A DNA stretch of 64,000 nucleotides, from positions 1 through 64,000 of the forward strand of contig JAKPHK010000015.1 of NCBI GenBank assembly GCA_029550345.1, given 5' to 3'. Position 1 is the stretch's first letter; the number at the start of each line of letters is the position of its first letter. Shown piece by piece: positions 1 through 9,345 of this stretch. This stretch comes from Pseudomonadota bacterium (GTDB lineage: Bacteria > Pseudomonadota > Alphaproteobacteria > Sphingomonadales > Sphingomonadaceae). A program made the translations under genes and the position numbers. The notes under the pieces were generated by a model. The model worked only from the letters and a program-made list of their open reading frames with translations, did not search any database and had not been told where the DNA came from.

Positions 1-120
1 CGCCTGCGGCTCGGGGCGGATGAAGCGATAGCGGCCATAGCGTTCCAGCTTACGCCCGCCGCCACTGTCGATCAGGCCGAAATCGGCCCAGGGTTCGCCG
101 ACGAGCGTCGTCAGCGCCAT
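1..120 (-). CDS. Partial gene: class I SAM-dependent methyltransferase-like protein (N-terminus only)
   Basis: Only the first 40 codons lie in the window; the rest runs off the left edge. The start ATG sits three bases downstream of the thrC stop, so the two genes are surely cotranscribed. The visible N-terminus reads MALTTLVGEPWADFGLIDSG followed by a GGRKLERYGRYRFIRPEPQA stretch. I recall this type of N-terminus from class I SAM-dependent (rRNA-type) methyltransferases encoded next to thrC in sphingomonads. No SAM-binding motif is within view, so the assignment is from the N-terminal motif and context only. Confidence 0.5.
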   Translation of the reverse strand, partial: MALTTLVGEPWADFGLIDSGGGRKLERYGRYRFIRPEPQA

Positions 121-123
121 CGT

Positions 124-1518
124 TCAGCGGCCCGCATTGGCCAGCACGAAATCGCGCACCGCCGCATAGTCGCCGGGCAGGCTGACGCAGCGCTCCTCGC
201 GCTCGAACAGGCTACCGACGCGGGCGGGCAGCGCCGGGCGGCGGCCGGTCGCGCGCTCCACCGCGTCGCGGAACTTGGCCGGATGCGCCGTGGCCAGCGT
301 CACCATCGGGATCGACGCATCACCGTCGTCCACGCGCGCGGCGGCTAGGCCGACGGCGGTGTGCGGATCGATGATCTGCCCGGCATGCTCCCACGCCCAG
401 CGCATCGCGTCCGCCATGCCATCAGCTTCGACGCGCGCGCTGGTGAACAGCCGCGCCGCGCCTTCGCGCTGGGCGTTGGTCAGCCGCATCGCCTTGGTCG
501 CCTCGAACCCGCGCATCTGCTCCGCCATCGCCGCGCCGTCGCGCCCGCCGGCATCGAACAGCAGCCGCTCGAAATTGGAGCTGACCTGAATGTCCATGCT
601 CGGCGTCGCGGTGGGCACCACCTGCCCCGCGCTGTAATCGCCGTCGCTCAGCGCGCGGTAGAGAATGTCGTTGACGTTGGTGGCAACCACCAGCCGCGCC
701 ACCGGCAGGCCCATCTGCGCCGCGACATAGCCGGCGAAGATGTCCCCGAAATTGCCGGTCGGCACACTGAAGGCGATCTTGCGATGCGGCGCGCCAAGCT
801 GCACGCCGACCGCGAAGTAATAGACCACTTGCGCCATCAGCCGCGCCCAGTTGATCGAATTGACCGCGCTGATGCGGAAGCGGCCGGTCATCGCCGTGTC
901 GCCGAACATGCGCTTCACCATCGCCTGCGCGTCGTCGAAGCTGCCGTCGATGGCGATGTTGTAGACGTTGGGCGCCAGCACCGTGGTCATCTGCCGGCGC
1001 TGGACGTCGCTGACGCGGCCCTTGGGATGGAGCATGAAGATGTCGACCCGCGCCCGGCCCGCCACCGCGTCGATCGCGGCCGAACCGGTATCGCCCGAAG
1101 TGGCGCCGACGATGGTCAGCGGATCGCCGCCGCGCCCGAGGAACTCTTCGAACAGCAGGCCGAGCAGCTGGAGCGCAACGTCCTTGAACGCCAGCGTCGG
1201 GCCGTGGAACAGTTCCAGCAGCCACTGCTGCTCATCCAGTTGCTTGAGCGGGGTCACCGCCGCGTGGGCGAAGCGGCCATAGGCCTGGGTGGTCAGCTCA
1301 AGCAGACGCTCGGGCGTCAGGCTGTCGCCCACGAAGGGCTGCATGATCCGCGCCGCCAGCTCGGCATAGGACAGCCCGGCCATGGCCGCGATCTCGTCCT
1401 CGCTGAAGCGCGGCCACTCGCGCGGCACGTAGAGCCCGCCGTCGCTGGCGAGGCCCGCCAGCGTCGCGCCTTCGAAATCGAGCGCCGGAGCGCTGCCACG
1501 GGTGCTGATATAGTCCAT
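124..1518 (-). CDS. thrC: Threonine synthase
   Basis: Converts O-phosphohomoserine to threonine with PLP, the last step of threonine synthesis in the cytoplasm. The 464-aa product carries the PLP-lysine region FHGPTLAFKDVALQLLG and the phosphate-binding GATSGDTGSAAI loop, both diagnostic of ThrC. The ORF track extends 20 codons upstream, but the conserved N-terminus of the family is MDYISTRGSAPALDFEG, so I start at 1518. The length fits the proteobacterial enzyme. It lies downstream of SURF1 on the same strand with a gap of about 93 bases, at the tail of the cytochrome oxidase gene block, an order I recall from sphingomonads. Confidence 0.96.
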   Translation of the reverse strand: MDYISTRGSAPALDFEGATLAGLASDGGLYVPREWPRFSEDEIAAMAGLSYAELAARIMQPFVGDSLTPERLLELTTQAYGRFAHAAVTPLKQLDEQQWLLELFHGPTLAFKDVALQLLGLLFEEFLGRGGDPLTIVGATSGDTGSAAIDAVAGRARVDIFMLHPKGRVSDVQRRQMTTVLAPNVYNIAIDGSFDDAQAMVKRMFGDTAMTGRFRISAVNSINWARLMAQVVYYFAVGVQLGAPHRKIAFSVPTGNFGDIFAGYVAAQMGLPVARLVVATNVNDILYRALSDGDYSAGQVVPTATPSMDIQVSSNFERLLFDAGGRDGAAMAEQMRGFEATKAMRLTNAQREGAARLFTSARVEADGMADAMRWAWEHAGQIIDPHTAVGLAAARVDDGDASIPMVTLATAHPAKFRDAVERATGRRPALPARVGSLFEREERCVSLPGDYAAVRDFVLANAGR

Positions 1519-1611
1519 CAGGCGGGCCGTTACCCCCGGTGGCGCAAAAATGAAACCCTGCGCGGGAATGGGGGGCAAATTTGGGGGCTTGCGAGAGCGC
1601 CCGCGCCCACA

Positions 1612-2193
1612 TCAGCCCTTCAGACGCTTGCGCAGCACCAGCGCGTAGATCGTCAGGGCGACGCCGGCGAACAGGAACCACTGCACCGCATAGGACCAGT
1701 GGTTGTTGGGAACGCTGCGCGGATCGGGCGCGGCGTTGGCATCCAGTCCGGCCAGCGGAGGATCGGCGACGAGCCGCACGGCCTTCCCCGCCCCCGGGGC
1801 GATCGTGCCGGCGGCCATGCCCCCGGCCCATTGGCGCGGAGCCAGATCGCGCGCCCAGCCCAGCACCAGGTCGGCCTTCTGCCCGCCCGGCAGCACGCAG
1901 GCCTGGACATGAGCCCAGCCGGTTGCGCCGCGCGCGTTGTGGCCAGCCATCGGCTGCGGTGCCCCGTCGGGCCGGCAATCGAAGCGGCTGCGCCGGAACA
2001 GCAGGTCTTGCGCGGCGGCAGGATCGGCAGGCCAGGCCACCTCGCCCCCCTGCCCCTCGCTGCTGGCATAGCGGGCGAGCAGCGCTTCCTTCTGGTGCAT
2101 CCGGCCAAGCTGCCAGAAGCCCAGCGCAATCATGACGGCCACCGCGCCCAGCACGATGATTGTCGGCAGGATGGGAATCCGCCTGGCGGTCAT
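1612..2193 (-). CDS. SURF1 family cytochrome oxidase biogenesis protein
   Basis: SURF1/Shy1 proteins help insert heme a into subunit I of aa3 oxidases at the inner membrane. The 193-aa product has the family layout: an N-terminal transmembrane helix (IPILPTIIVLGAVAVMIALG) followed at once by FWQLGRMHQKEALL, a periplasmic domain with an RRSRFDCRP segment, and a C-terminal helix after the conserved NNHWSYAVQWFLFA. The ORF track start at 2511 is too far upstream; ATG at 2193 overlaps the DUF983 stop as ATGA, which indicates translational coupling. The product is a little short for the family but complete. Confidence 0.92.
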   Translation of the reverse strand: MTARRIPILPTIIVLGAVAVMIALGFWQLGRMHQKEALLARYASSEGQGGEVAWPADPAAAQDLLFRRSRFDCRPDGAPQPMAGHNARGATGWAHVQACVLPGGQKADLVLGWARDLAPRQWAGGMAAGTIAPGAGKAVRLVADPPLAGLDANAAPDPRSVPNNHWSYAVQWFLFAGVALTIYALVLRKRLKG

Positions 2194-2585
2194 TCGCCGC
2201 GCACGTCCTTGTCGGTGGCCTCGCGCGCCTTGCGCTGGAACTCGGCGGCCAGCAGCGCCGCCTTGGTCACGCGCAGGCCCCACAGGGTCGACCCGAACAC
2301 CATCGGAATCCACAGCAGTGCGTGGACCCAGACCGGCGGGTGAAACCGGAATTCGGTCCACAGCGCCAGGCCGACGACCACAGCGCCGATCACCATGGTC
2401 AGGAAGGCGGCCGGGCCGTCGCCCACGTTGAACTGAGCATTGTCGAGGCCGCAGGCGCGGCAGCGCGGCGCGAACTTCGCATAACCCGCGAACAGGGTCT
2501 TTGCGCCGCACTGGGGGCAGAGACCGAAAAGGGCAGCCTCGGCTAGGCCGGGCTGCCCCTTCGAACCGTTACCGGTGTCGTCCAT
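2190..2585 (-). CDS. DUF983 family zinc-ribbon membrane protein
   Basis: A 131-aa protein with an N-terminal zinc-ribbon pattern (CPQCGAKTLF, then CRACGLDNAQF) and two predicted membrane helices (FLTMVIGAVVVGLALW and VHALLWIPMVFGSTLWGL). This is the standard architecture of DUF983, whose genes sit in alphaproteobacterial cytochrome oxidase operons between ctaE and SURF1, as here. The family's biochemical role is unknown; a part in oxidase assembly is inferred from position only. The start lies 3 bases downstream of the ctaE stop, and its stop overlaps the SURF1 start. Confidence 0.88.
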   Translation of the reverse strand: MDDTGNGSKGQPGLAEAALFGLCPQCGAKTLFAGYAKFAPRCRACGLDNAQFNVGDGPAAFLTMVIGAVVVGLALWTEFRFHPPVWVHALLWIPMVFGSTLWGLRVTKAALLAAEFQRKAREATDKDVRGE

Positions 2586-2588
2586 CGA

Positions 2589-3410
2589 TCAGTGAACCGG
2601 ATAGCCCCATCCGCCCCAGACGTAGACTGCGACGAACAGGAACAGCCACACCACGTCGACGAAGTGCCAGTACCACGCGGCAGCTTCGAAACCGAAGTGC
2701 TGGCGCGGGGTGAAGTCGCCCTGGTACGAACGCACCAGGCAGACGATCAGCATGATCGTACCGACGATGACGTGGAAGCCATGGAAGCCGGTCGCCATGT
2801 AGAAGGCCGACCCATAGGTGTTCTCGCCGAAGGGGAACGGCGCGTGCATGTATTCGTAGGCCTGGATCGCCGAGAACAGCAGGCCCAGCACGATGGTGGC
2901 CCACAGGCCCTTCTTCAGGCCTTCGCGGTCACCGTGGATCAGCGCGTGATGCGCCCAGGTGACGGTGGTGCCCGAAGTGAGCAGGATCAGCGTGTTGAGC
3001 AGCGGCAGGTCGAACGGATCCATGACCGCTTCGATCGCCTTGGGCGGCCACTGCCCGGCCACCGCGTCCGACAGTTCGCTGGGGAACAGCGAGAAGTCGA
3101 AGAAGGCCCAGAACCAGCCGACGAAGAACATCACTTCCGAAGCGATGAACAGGATCATGCCATAGCGCTGGTGCAGCTGCACCACCGGCGTGTGATCACC
3201 GGCGCGCGCTTCGTGCACGATCTTGCTGAACCACTGGTACATGGCGAACAGCAGCAGTGCGAGGCCCGCCCAGGGGACGACGTGTCCGCCCGGCAGCTTG
3301 TGCATGAACAGCACCATGCCGCTGGTGAAAGTCAGCGCGCCGATGGTGGTGGTCAACGGCACGAGATCGGGCGGCAGGATGTGAAAATCGTGGTTCTTGG
3401 TACCGGCCAT
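2589..3410 (-). CDS. ctaE: Cytochrome c oxidase subunit III
   Basis: Core membrane subunit of the aa3-type cytochrome c oxidase. The 273-aa product begins with NHDFHILPPDLVPL and shows seven hydrophobic helices, with family motifs such as FIASEVMFFVGWFWAFFDFSL, the NTLILLTSGTTVTWAHHAL segment and FYMATGFHGFHVIVGTIMLIVCLVRS near the C-terminus, ending FLFVAVYVWGGWGY. The length is typical of bacterial COX3. It lies downstream of ctaG with a 98-base gap in which I see no clear terminator, and is followed after 3 bases by the DUF983 gene. Confidence 0.97.
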   Translation of the reverse strand: MAGTKNHDFHILPPDLVPLTTTIGALTFTSGMVLFMHKLPGGHVVPWAGLALLLFAMYQWFSKIVHEARAGDHTPVVQLHQRYGMILFIASEVMFFVGWFWAFFDFSLFPSELSDAVAGQWPPKAIEAVMDPFDLPLLNTLILLTSGTTVTWAHHALIHGDREGLKKGLWATIVLGLLFSAIQAYEYMHAPFPFGENTYGSAFYMATGFHGFHVIVGTIMLIVCLVRSYQGDFTPRQHFGFEAAAWYWHFVDVVWLFLFVAVYVWGGWGYPVH

Positions 3411-3508
3411 TATGCTTCAATCCCCGTTTGTCCCTGCCCGGCAGCGCTGGCCGGAGGCGAAAATTCGAGTTGCCCTTATCGCGCCGGACCGGACCGGTCC
3501 AGTGCCTT

Positions 3509-4069
3509 TCAGTCCTGATCCGCAGCCATGTGGAAGGTATAGCTCAGCGTGATCTGTTCGATGTCCTTCGTGTCCGGATCATCAAGGATTGCCGGATCGA
3601 CATAGTAGATCACCGGCATGTCGACCTTCTGCCCCGGCTGGAGCGTCTGCTCCTGGAAGCAGAAGCAGTCGATCTTCTTGAAATACTTGCCGACCTGATC
3701 GGGCGAGACGTTGAAACTGGCCACGCCCTTGATCGGCTTGTCGCTCAGGTTCTCGGACCGGTAGAAGGCCTGCTTGCGTTCACCGATGCGCATTTCCTGC
3801 GTCACCTGCTCGGGCGCGAAGGTCCACGGCAGATCGCGGTCGATGTTGGCATCGAAGCGCACCGAGATCGTGCGGACCGCCGTCTTGACCGTTGCCGCCT
3901 CGGCCGCGCTGGCGCGCATCGTCGTGCCGCCGAATCCGGTCACCTGGCAGAAGATGCGGTAGAGCGGCACCGAGGCGAAACCCAGCCCCAGCATGGCCAG
4001 GGCCCCGCCGGCCGCCAGGACCGCGGTGCGCGCCTTGGGGTCGTTCGGAAGAAAGGCTGCAAGCGCCAT
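3509..4069 (-). CDS. ctaG: Cytochrome c oxidase assembly protein CtaG (Cox11-type copper chaperone)
   Basis: Cox11/CtaG delivers copper to the CuB site of subunit I. The 186-aa product has one N-terminal membrane helix (RTAVLAAGGALAMLGLGFASVPLYRIFCQVTGFGGT, the family hallmark) and a periplasmic immunoglobulin-like domain with the copper-binding CFCFQEQTL motif. It ends in the conserved region DPDTKDIEQITLSYTFH. It starts 2 bases downstream of the 45-aa membrane peptide gene, so it belongs to the ctaB-ctaG-ctaE transcription unit. Confidence 0.96.
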   Translation of the reverse strand: MALAAFLPNDPKARTAVLAAGGALAMLGLGFASVPLYRIFCQVTGFGGTTMRASAAEAATVKTAVRTISVRFDANIDRDLPWTFAPEQVTQEMRIGERKQAFYRSENLSDKPIKGVASFNVSPDQVGKYFKKIDCFCFQEQTLQPGQKVDMPVIYYVDPAILDDPDTKDIEQITLSYTFHMAADQD

Positions 4070-4071
4070 GG

Positions 4072-4209
4072 CTATGCCCTCACCCTCGCGATGGTGATGA
4101 AATAGAACAGCACGACCAGGCCCAGCAGCAGCAGGCCAACCGCGATGTTCCGCCCGCGCTGGATGCGCTTGCGCTCTTGTTCGGGATCGGGCGTCGAAGG
4201 CAGTGTCAT
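4072..4209 (-). CDS. 45-aa single-helix membrane peptide in the cytochrome oxidase operon
   Basis: A short ORF (MTLPSTPDPEQERKRIQRGR then one hydrophobic helix NIAVGLLLLGLVVLFYFITI and ARVRA) sits between ctaB and ctaG with 4- and 2-base gaps. The ORF track only shows it inside a longer spurious frame. Small one-helix proteins at this position (sometimes called CoxF-like) are common in alphaproteobacterial oxidase operons. A role in oxidase assembly is inference from position; no motif identifies it. The tight packing and the strong charged-helix-charged layout make it a real gene. Confidence 0.8.
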   Translation of the reverse strand: MTLPSTPDPEQERKRIQRGRNIAVGLLLLGLVVLFYFITIARVRA

Positions 4210-4213
4210 CGGA

Positions 4214-5128
4214 TCATCCCACCAGATAGCGGTCCGCCACCAGCGCGGCGAACAGGGCAAAGAGGTATAGCACGGAATAGGCGAACAGGCGCTTTTCGGG
4301 GCGCATGTCCATGTCCGCCGCGCCGCCGCGGAACACCGCGACGCGCAGCGCCAGCAGCAGGAACACGCCCGACAGCAGCAGCGCCGAGGCGCCATATAGC
4401 CAGCCCGCCACTTCCAGCCAGAACGGCGCCAGGCTGATTGGCAGCATCAGCACGGCATAGACCAGGATCTGGCGGCGGGTGGACTTGTGCCCCGCCACGA
4501 CCGGCATCATCGGAATGCCGGCCGCCGCATAGTCCGTCTCGACAAACAGGGCGAGCGCCCAGAAGTGCGGCGGGGTCCAGAAGAAGATGATGGCGAACAG
4601 CAGGATCGGCATCAGCGTGATCTCGCCGGTCGCCGCGATCCAGCCGATCATCGGCGGAAATGCCCCTGCCCCGCCGCCGATCACGATGTTCTGCGGCGTG
4701 CGCGGCTTCAGCCAGATAGTGTAGACCACCGAATAATAGACGATCGACAGCGCGAGGATCACGGCGGCCAGCCAGCCCACCGCGACGCCCATGATCAGCA
4801 CCGACGCGGCGCCCAGGGCGATCCCGAAGTCCCGCGCGGAGGTACGGTCCATCCGCCCCGCCGGCAGTGGCCGGTTGGCGGTGCGCTTCATCTTGGCGTC
4901 GAGGTCGGCTTCCCACCACTGGTTGAGCGCGGCCGACCCGCCCGCCCCCAGCGCGATGCACAGGATCGCGGTGAAGCCGATGATCGGATCGACGTGGACC
5001 GGCGCGGCCAGCAGGCCGCACAGGCCGGTGAAGATCACCAGGCTCATCACCCGGGGCTTGGTCAGCGCGAAGAAATCGCGCCAGTCGGCCGGAAGCGGAT
5101 GGGCGGCAGGGGCAGCGGAAGCAGTCAT
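4214..5128 (-). CDS. ctaB: Protoheme IX farnesyltransferase (heme O synthase)
   Basis: Adds a farnesyl group to protoheme to make heme O, precursor of heme A, at the inner membrane. The 304-aa UbiA-family product has the [21 protein letters not shown] motif (Asp-rich prenyl diphosphate site) and the second motif [24 protein letters not shown], with about nine membrane helices. The ORF track runs to 5371, but the upstream extension has no helix or homology, while [28 protein letters not shown] is the usual N-terminus, so I start at 5128. It lies 23 bases downstream of the epoxide-hydrolase-like gene. Confidence 0.96.
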   Translation of the reverse strand: MTASAAPAAHPLPADWRDFFALTKPRVMSLVIFTGLCGLLAAPVHVDPIIGFTAILCIALGAGGSAALNQWWEADLDAKMKRTANRPLPAGRMDRTSARDFGIALGAASVLIMGVAVGWLAAVILALSIVYYSVVYTIWLKPRTPQNIVIGGGAGAFPPMIGWIAATGEITLMPILLFAIIFFWTPPHFWALALFVETDYAAAGIPMMPVVAGHKSTRRQILVYAVLMLPISLAPFWLEVAGWLYGASALLLSGVFLLLALRVAVFRGGAADMDMRPEKRLFAYSVLYLFALFAALVADRYLVG

Positions 5129-5151
5129 GTCGCGCGCCCTATAGGGCCTGG

Positions 5152-6123
5152 TCAGAGTCGCTTCAACCAGTCGATCAGCAAAGCGTTCACTTCCCTTGGC
5201 CGTTCCTGCTGGGTCCAGTGGCCGCAGCCTTCCAGAATGTGCCCTTCGACGCGCGGCGCGAACAGCCGCATCATGGCAACCGGGTCGGTCACGCCGCCGA
5301 ACAGGTTGGTCGCCGGATCTCGGCTGCCCCCGATGAACAGGCACGGCTGTTCGAGCTGCTTTCCGGCCCACGCCCTGAGATACTCGTAGTCCGCCTCGTG
5401 GTTGCGGTAGCGGTTGAGCGGGCCTCGAAAGCCCGAGGCCTTGAACTCGCCCGCATAGAACGACAGGTCGGCATCGTTCAGCCAGAACGGCAGCCCTTCC
5501 GGGTCGGCAACGTCGGGCAGTCCTTCCAGGAAGGTCGCTCCGGCGGGCTTCGACCAGTAGTCACCCTCCGGCACGTCGCCCGAAATCGAATACATCATCC
5601 GCCGCACGAAAGCGCGCGGGTCGGCCTCGGCCTCGGCTTCGGCAATGCCGGGCTGCTGGAAATATTCCTGGTAGAAGAACCGGCCCTTGGCGGTGAAGGC
5701 TTCGCGGAACACTTCGGTAAAGGGACGCTGCGGCGCTCCTGCAAACGGCACCGACAGTCCGGCAACCGCACGGAACCGGTCGGGGCGGGTAAAGGCCGAA
5801 TTCCAGACGATCGGCGCGCCCCAGTCATGCCCAATCAGCACCACCGGCTCACCCGGGGACAGGACATCGGCGAGGCCGACGAGGTCACCGATCAGCCGCT
5901 CCATGGCATAGGCCGCAACCGGCTCGGGCTTGTCCGACCCGCCATAGCCGCGCACGTCGATCGCGCAGGCGGTGAAGCCGGCTTGGGCCACCGGGCCGAT
6001 CTGGTGGCGCCACGAATACCAGCTTTCGGGAAAGCCGTGGACCATGATCGCCAGCGGGCCGGAGCCTTCGATAGCACAGCGCAGGGTCACTTCGCCGACG
6101 TCTATGGTGCGAAATTCGGGCAT
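5152..6123 (-). CDS. Alpha/beta hydrolase, epoxide-hydrolase-like
   Basis: A 323-aa alpha/beta hydrolase. The [13 protein letters not shown] oxyanion/entry motif and the nucleophile elbow [10 protein letters not shown] (Asp in HDWGA) are typical of soluble epoxide hydrolases; haloalkane dehalogenases usually have QDWGG instead. The catalytic His is probably in [23 protein letters not shown] is preceded by GAGGAGAGAGCC, a strong ribosome binding site, which decides the start at 6123 rather than the track's 6297. It sits between ctaD and ctaB, downstream of a terminator hairpin, which is an unusual intruder in an oxidase operon. The substrate is unknown. Confidence 0.85.
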   Translation of the reverse strand: MPEFRTIDVGEVTLRCAIEGSGPLAIMVHGFPESWYSWRHQIGPVAQAGFTACAIDVRGYGGSDKPEPVAAYAMERLIGDLVGLADVLSPGEPVVLIGHDWGAPIVWNSAFTRPDRFRAVAGLSVPFAGAPQRPFTEVFREAFTAKGRFFYQEYFQQPGIAEAEAEADPRAFVRRMMYSISGDVPEGDYWSKPAGATFLEGLPDVADPEGLPFWLNDADLSFYAGEFKASGFRGPLNRYRNHEADYEYLRAWAGKQLEQPCLFIGGSRDPATNLFGGVTDPVAMMRLFAPRVEGHILEGCGHWTQQERPREVNALLIDWLKRL

Positions 6124-6300
6124 GGCTCTCTCCTCCTCGTCGTGCGGGATTTCAGATCCCGTCATCGCGGTCCGCGTCGGCAATGCGGGCGGCGCTGCCG
6201 CGCACCAAATTATTCCGTTCGCTCGCCCCTGATTGCTTAGCCGCCGCACTCCTAGCAACGACGAAATGCAATCCGGCAATTGAAATGCCCTGCCCAACGC

Positions 6301-6328
6301 AAAACGCCCCGGCTGTGGGCCGGGGCGT
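6301..6328 (-). terminator. Rho-independent terminator downstream of ctaD
   Basis: On the minus strand a perfect 10-bp GC-rich stem (ACGCCCCGGC / GCCGGGGCGT) with a 5-base loop is followed by TTTT, some 28 bases after the ctaD stop. It should end the ctaC-ctaD transcript and separates it from the hydrolase-ctaB-ctaG-ctaE unit. Confidence 0.8.
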
Positions 6329-6355
6329 CTCGTTGTTCGGTGGCTACCGATCCAA

Positions 6356-8041
6356 TCAGTGGTGAGCCTTGTCGTCGATGACGGGCAGGGTCTCGAACTG
6401 GTGGAACGGCGGCGGGCTCGACAGGGTCCACTCGAGCGTGGTCGCGCCTTCGCCCCAGTAGTTGTCGTCCGCCTTCTTGCCCACGGTGTAGGCGTAGATG
6501 ATGTTGATGAACCACACCACCAGCGAGGCCACCATGACCATGTAACCGATGGTCGCGATCTCGTTCCAGTAGGCGTAGGCCGGGGTGTAGTCCGGATAGC
6601 GCCGCGGCATGCCCTGGAGGCCCAGGAAGTGCATCGGGAAGAAGATCAGGTTCACGCCGACGAAGAACACCCAGAAGTGGACGTGGGCGAGGAACTCGGA
6701 GTGCATCCGGCCGCTCATCTTCGGGAACCAGTAATAGAAGCCCGCGAACAGGCCCGTCACCGCGCCCAGCGACAGAACGTAGTGGAAGTGACCGACCACG
6801 TAGTAGGTGTCGTGCAGCACGTCATCGACGCCGCCGTTGGCCAGGACCACGCCGGTCACGCCGCCCACGGTGAACAGGAAGATGAAGCCCAGCGCCCAGA
6901 CCATCGGCGACTTGAACTCGATCGAGCCGCCCCACATGGTCGCGATCCACGAGAAGATCTTGATGCCGGTGGGCACCGCGATGACCATGGTCGCGGCGGT
7001 GAAGTACATCTTCGTGTCGACCGACAGTCCGGTCGTGTACATGTGGTGCGCCCAGACGATGAAGCCGACGACACCGATGGCGACCATCGCGTAGGCCATG
7101 CCAAGGTAGCCGAACACCGGCTTCTTCGAGAAGGTCGACACGATCTGGCTGATGATGCCGAAGGCCGGCAGGATCATGATGTAGACTTCGGGGTGGCCGA
7201 AGAACCAGAACAGGTGCTGATAGAGGACCGGATCGCCGCCGCCGGCGGGATCGAAGAAGGTGGTGCCGAAGTTGCGGTCGGTCAGCAGCATGGTGATCGC
7301 GGCGGCAAGCACCGGCAGCGCCAGCAGCAGCAGGAAGGCAGTGACCAGCACCGACCACACGAACAGCGGCATCTTGTGCAGGGTCATGCCCGGCGCGCGC
7401 ATGTTGAGGATGGTGGTGATGAAGTTGATCGCGCCCATGATCGACGAGGCGCCGGCGAGGTGGAGCGAGAAGATCGCGAAGTCCACCGCCGGATTGCCGA
7501 TCTTGTCCTGGGTCGACAGCGGGGCATAGGCGGTCCAGCCGATGCCGGCGCCGTTGCCCGCGCCGCCCGGCACGAAGGCCGAGATGAGCAGCGAGATGAA
7601 GCCCGCCACGGTCAACCAGAACGAGATGTTGTTCATCCGCGGGAAAGCCATGTCGGGTGCGCCGATCATGATCGGCACGAACCAGTTTCCGAACCCGCCG
7701 ATGATCGCCGGCATGACCAGGAAGAACACCATGATCATGCCGTGGGCGGTGATCAGCACGTTCCACAGGTGCAGCTGGGCTTCGAAGCTGGGGTCCTTGG
7801 TCCCCAGGAACGAGGCGACCGAGCCGAGATACTGGATCCCGGGATGGGCCAGTTCCATCCGCATCACGCCCGAAATCGCACCGCCGACAAGACCGGCGAA
7901 GATCGCGAAGATCAGATAGAGCGTGCCGATGTCCTTGTGGTTGGTGGACATGAACCAGCGGGCAAAGAAGGCCGGCTTGTGATCATGATCGTGGTGACCA
8001 TGTTCTTCGTGAGCCTGGAAGTGTTCGGCGGTGGTAGCCAT
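6356..8041 (-). CDS. ctaD: Cytochrome c oxidase subunit I (aa3 type)
   Basis: Catalytic subunit with heme a and the heme a3-CuB centre, reducing oxygen and pumping protons. The 561-aa product has about 12 helices and the diagnostic [17 protein letters not shown] segment (CuB His and cross-linked Tyr), the [34 protein letters not shown] segment with the K-channel Lys, and [18 protein letters not shown] near the end. The His-rich cytoplasmic N-terminus ([11 protein letters not shown]) is a lineage-specific extension before [16 protein letters not shown]. It lies 36 bases downstream of ctaC and is followed by a terminator. Confidence 0.98.
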   Translation of the reverse strand: MATTAEHFQAHEEHGHHDHDHKPAFFARWFMSTNHKDIGTLYLIFAIFAGLVGGAISGVMRMELAHPGIQYLGSVASFLGTKDPSFEAQLHLWNVLITAHGMIMVFFLVMPAIIGGFGNWFVPIMIGAPDMAFPRMNNISFWLTVAGFISLLISAFVPGGAGNGAGIGWTAYAPLSTQDKIGNPAVDFAIFSLHLAGASSIMGAINFITTILNMRAPGMTLHKMPLFVWSVLVTAFLLLLALPVLAAAITMLLTDRNFGTTFFDPAGGGDPVLYQHLFWFFGHPEVYIMILPAFGIISQIVSTFSKKPVFGYLGMAYAMVAIGVVGFIVWAHHMYTTGLSVDTKMYFTAATMVIAVPTGIKIFSWIATMWGGSIEFKSPMVWALGFIFLFTVGGVTGVVLANGGVDDVLHDTYYVVGHFHYVLSLGAVTGLFAGFYYWFPKMSGRMHSEFLAHVHFWVFFVGVNLIFFPMHFLGLQGMPRRYPDYTPAYAYWNEIATIGYMVMVASLVVWFINIIYAYTVGKKADDNYWGEGATTLEWTLSSPPPFHQFETLPVIDDKAHH

Positions 8042-8077
8042 GAGTTGCGAACCTCTGTTCGTGTAAATCTATCGGGA

Positions 8078-9148
8078 TCAGGCGGCGGGCTTAGCTTCGG
8101 CAGCGGGAGCGGCCTCGGCTGCGGCAGGCGCTTCGGGCATACCGTCAATCTTGCCGCCCTGTTCCAGAACCCAGCGGTTGAATTCGGCACGCGGCAGCGC
8201 CTCAACCACGATCGGCATATAACCATGCTTGGCGCCGCACAGTTCCGAGCACTGGCCGTAATAGACGCCCGGCTTTTCGATGAACAGCATACGCTCGTTG
8301 ATCTTGCCCGGAACAGCGTCGATCTTGAACCACAGCGAGGGCACCGCGAACGAGTGGATCACGTCGGCCCCGATCACCTGCAGACGGATCGGCTCACCGG
8401 CGGGAACGACCATGCGGTTGTCCACCGCCAGCTGGCGCGGTTCGCCTGCGGCATCGGCCTTTTCATCGGAAAGGATCGTGGAGATCACTTCGACATCGCC
8501 GTTGTCAGGGTACTTGTAGGTCCACAGCCACTGGCTGCCGGTAACCTTGACCGTCACGGCGTCTTCCGGGGCCGGTTCATACTGCTTCTTGATCAGCGCG
8601 ACCGAGGGGACGGCAATGACCACCAGGATCAGCACCGGAATCCCGGTCCACAGCACTTCCAGCAGGGTGTTGTGGCTGGTCTTCGACGGGACCGGATTGG
8701 CCCGCTTGTTGAAGCGGATCATGACATAGAGCAGCAGGACCAGCACCAGAATCGTGATGGCGATCATCACCGGCATCAGGAAAGTGTCATGCATCGCCTT
8801 GGCCTGGTGGCCATTGGGCGAAAACTGTTCCTGCAGGCCGATGCTGCCGGGAACCGGCATACCCTTGCCGATGGTCGGCTTCATCGGGGTGTACTTGCCC
8901 GGAGCAACCTTGAACTTCGGATTGTTGGGATCGACCTTGGCCGTTTCCGCAACCGGAGCGGCAGCCGGCGTCGCAGCGGCAGAGGCGGCAGGAGCCGCAG
9001 CCGCGGCGTCGGTGGCGGTTGCCTCAGCCGGTGCCTTTTCAGCCGCCGGCGCCGTGCTGGCAATGGCCGGCGCGGCAAACAGGGCCAGCGACAGCCCGAT
9101 TGCCTTGATCGCACGTTCCGCGTTGCGGACAGTCTTGCCGATAGTCAT
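8078..9148 (-). CDS. ctaC: Cytochrome c oxidase subunit II
   Basis: Carries the binuclear CuA centre that receives electrons from cytochrome c. The 356-aa product has an N-terminal signal segment (GLSLALFAAPAIAS), a long Ala/Pro-rich linker (residues about 30-70), two membrane helices, the aromatic SQWLWTYKYP motif and the CuA-binding CSELCGAKHGYMP motif. An Ala/Glu-rich tail ([17 protein letters not shown]) extends past the usual end, a low-complexity addition seen in several sphingomonads. It is the first gene of the oxidase block, with a candidate promoter about 85 bases upstream. Confidence 0.97.
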   Translation of the reverse strand: MTIGKTVRNAERAIKAIGLSLALFAAPAIASTAPAAEKAPAEATATDAAAAAPAASAAATPAAAPVAETAKVDPNNPKFKVAPGKYTPMKPTIGKGMPVPGSIGLQEQFSPNGHQAKAMHDTFLMPVMIAITILVLVLLLYVMIRFNKRANPVPSKTSHNTLLEVLWTGIPVLILVVIAVPSVALIKKQYEPAPEDAVTVKVTGSQWLWTYKYPDNGDVEVISTILSDEKADAAGEPRQLAVDNRMVVPAGEPIRLQVIGADVIHSFAVPSLWFKIDAVPGKINERMLFIEKPGVYYGQCSELCGAKHGYMPIVVEALPRAEFNRWVLEQGGKIDGMPEAPAAAEAAPAAEAKPAA

Positions 9149-9234
9149 CGTTCCCCTTGCTCTATGCTGTCCCGGCCGAAGGAAGCCCCATAAACGCCCC
9201 CTCCCGCCCCCATGGGAGATTTGGATTCCCCGGG

Positions 9235-9263
9235 CCTATACGCGCGCTTTACGGGCACCTCAA
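9235..9263 (-). promoter_or_regulatory. Candidate sigma70-type promoter of ctaC
   Basis: On the minus strand TTGAGG (9263-9258) and TATAGG (9240-9235) are separated by exactly 17 bases, about 87 bases upstream of the ctaC start in the divergent ctaC/pyrE spacer. The boxes resemble the housekeeping promoter pattern; no experimental support is visible. Confidence 0.4.
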
Positions 9264-9345
9264 GCGCCTCTAGGGGAATTTTTGACAGACCTCAATGACA
9301 CGGCGTTCTTGAGGCTCCCGATTTTGACAAGAGGTAAGCACACAA

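Noticed and set aside
361-2343. 660-aa plus-strand ORF opposite thrC and SURF1
   Set aside because: It is the antisense shadow of thrC, which has clear family motifs on the minus strand. The frame is open only because of high GC and has an Arg/His-rich composition without known domains.
6359-9193. 944-aa plus-strand ORF opposite ctaD and ctaC
   Set aside because: Antisense frame over two certain oxidase genes; extremely His/Asp/Arg-rich, no start signal and no motif.
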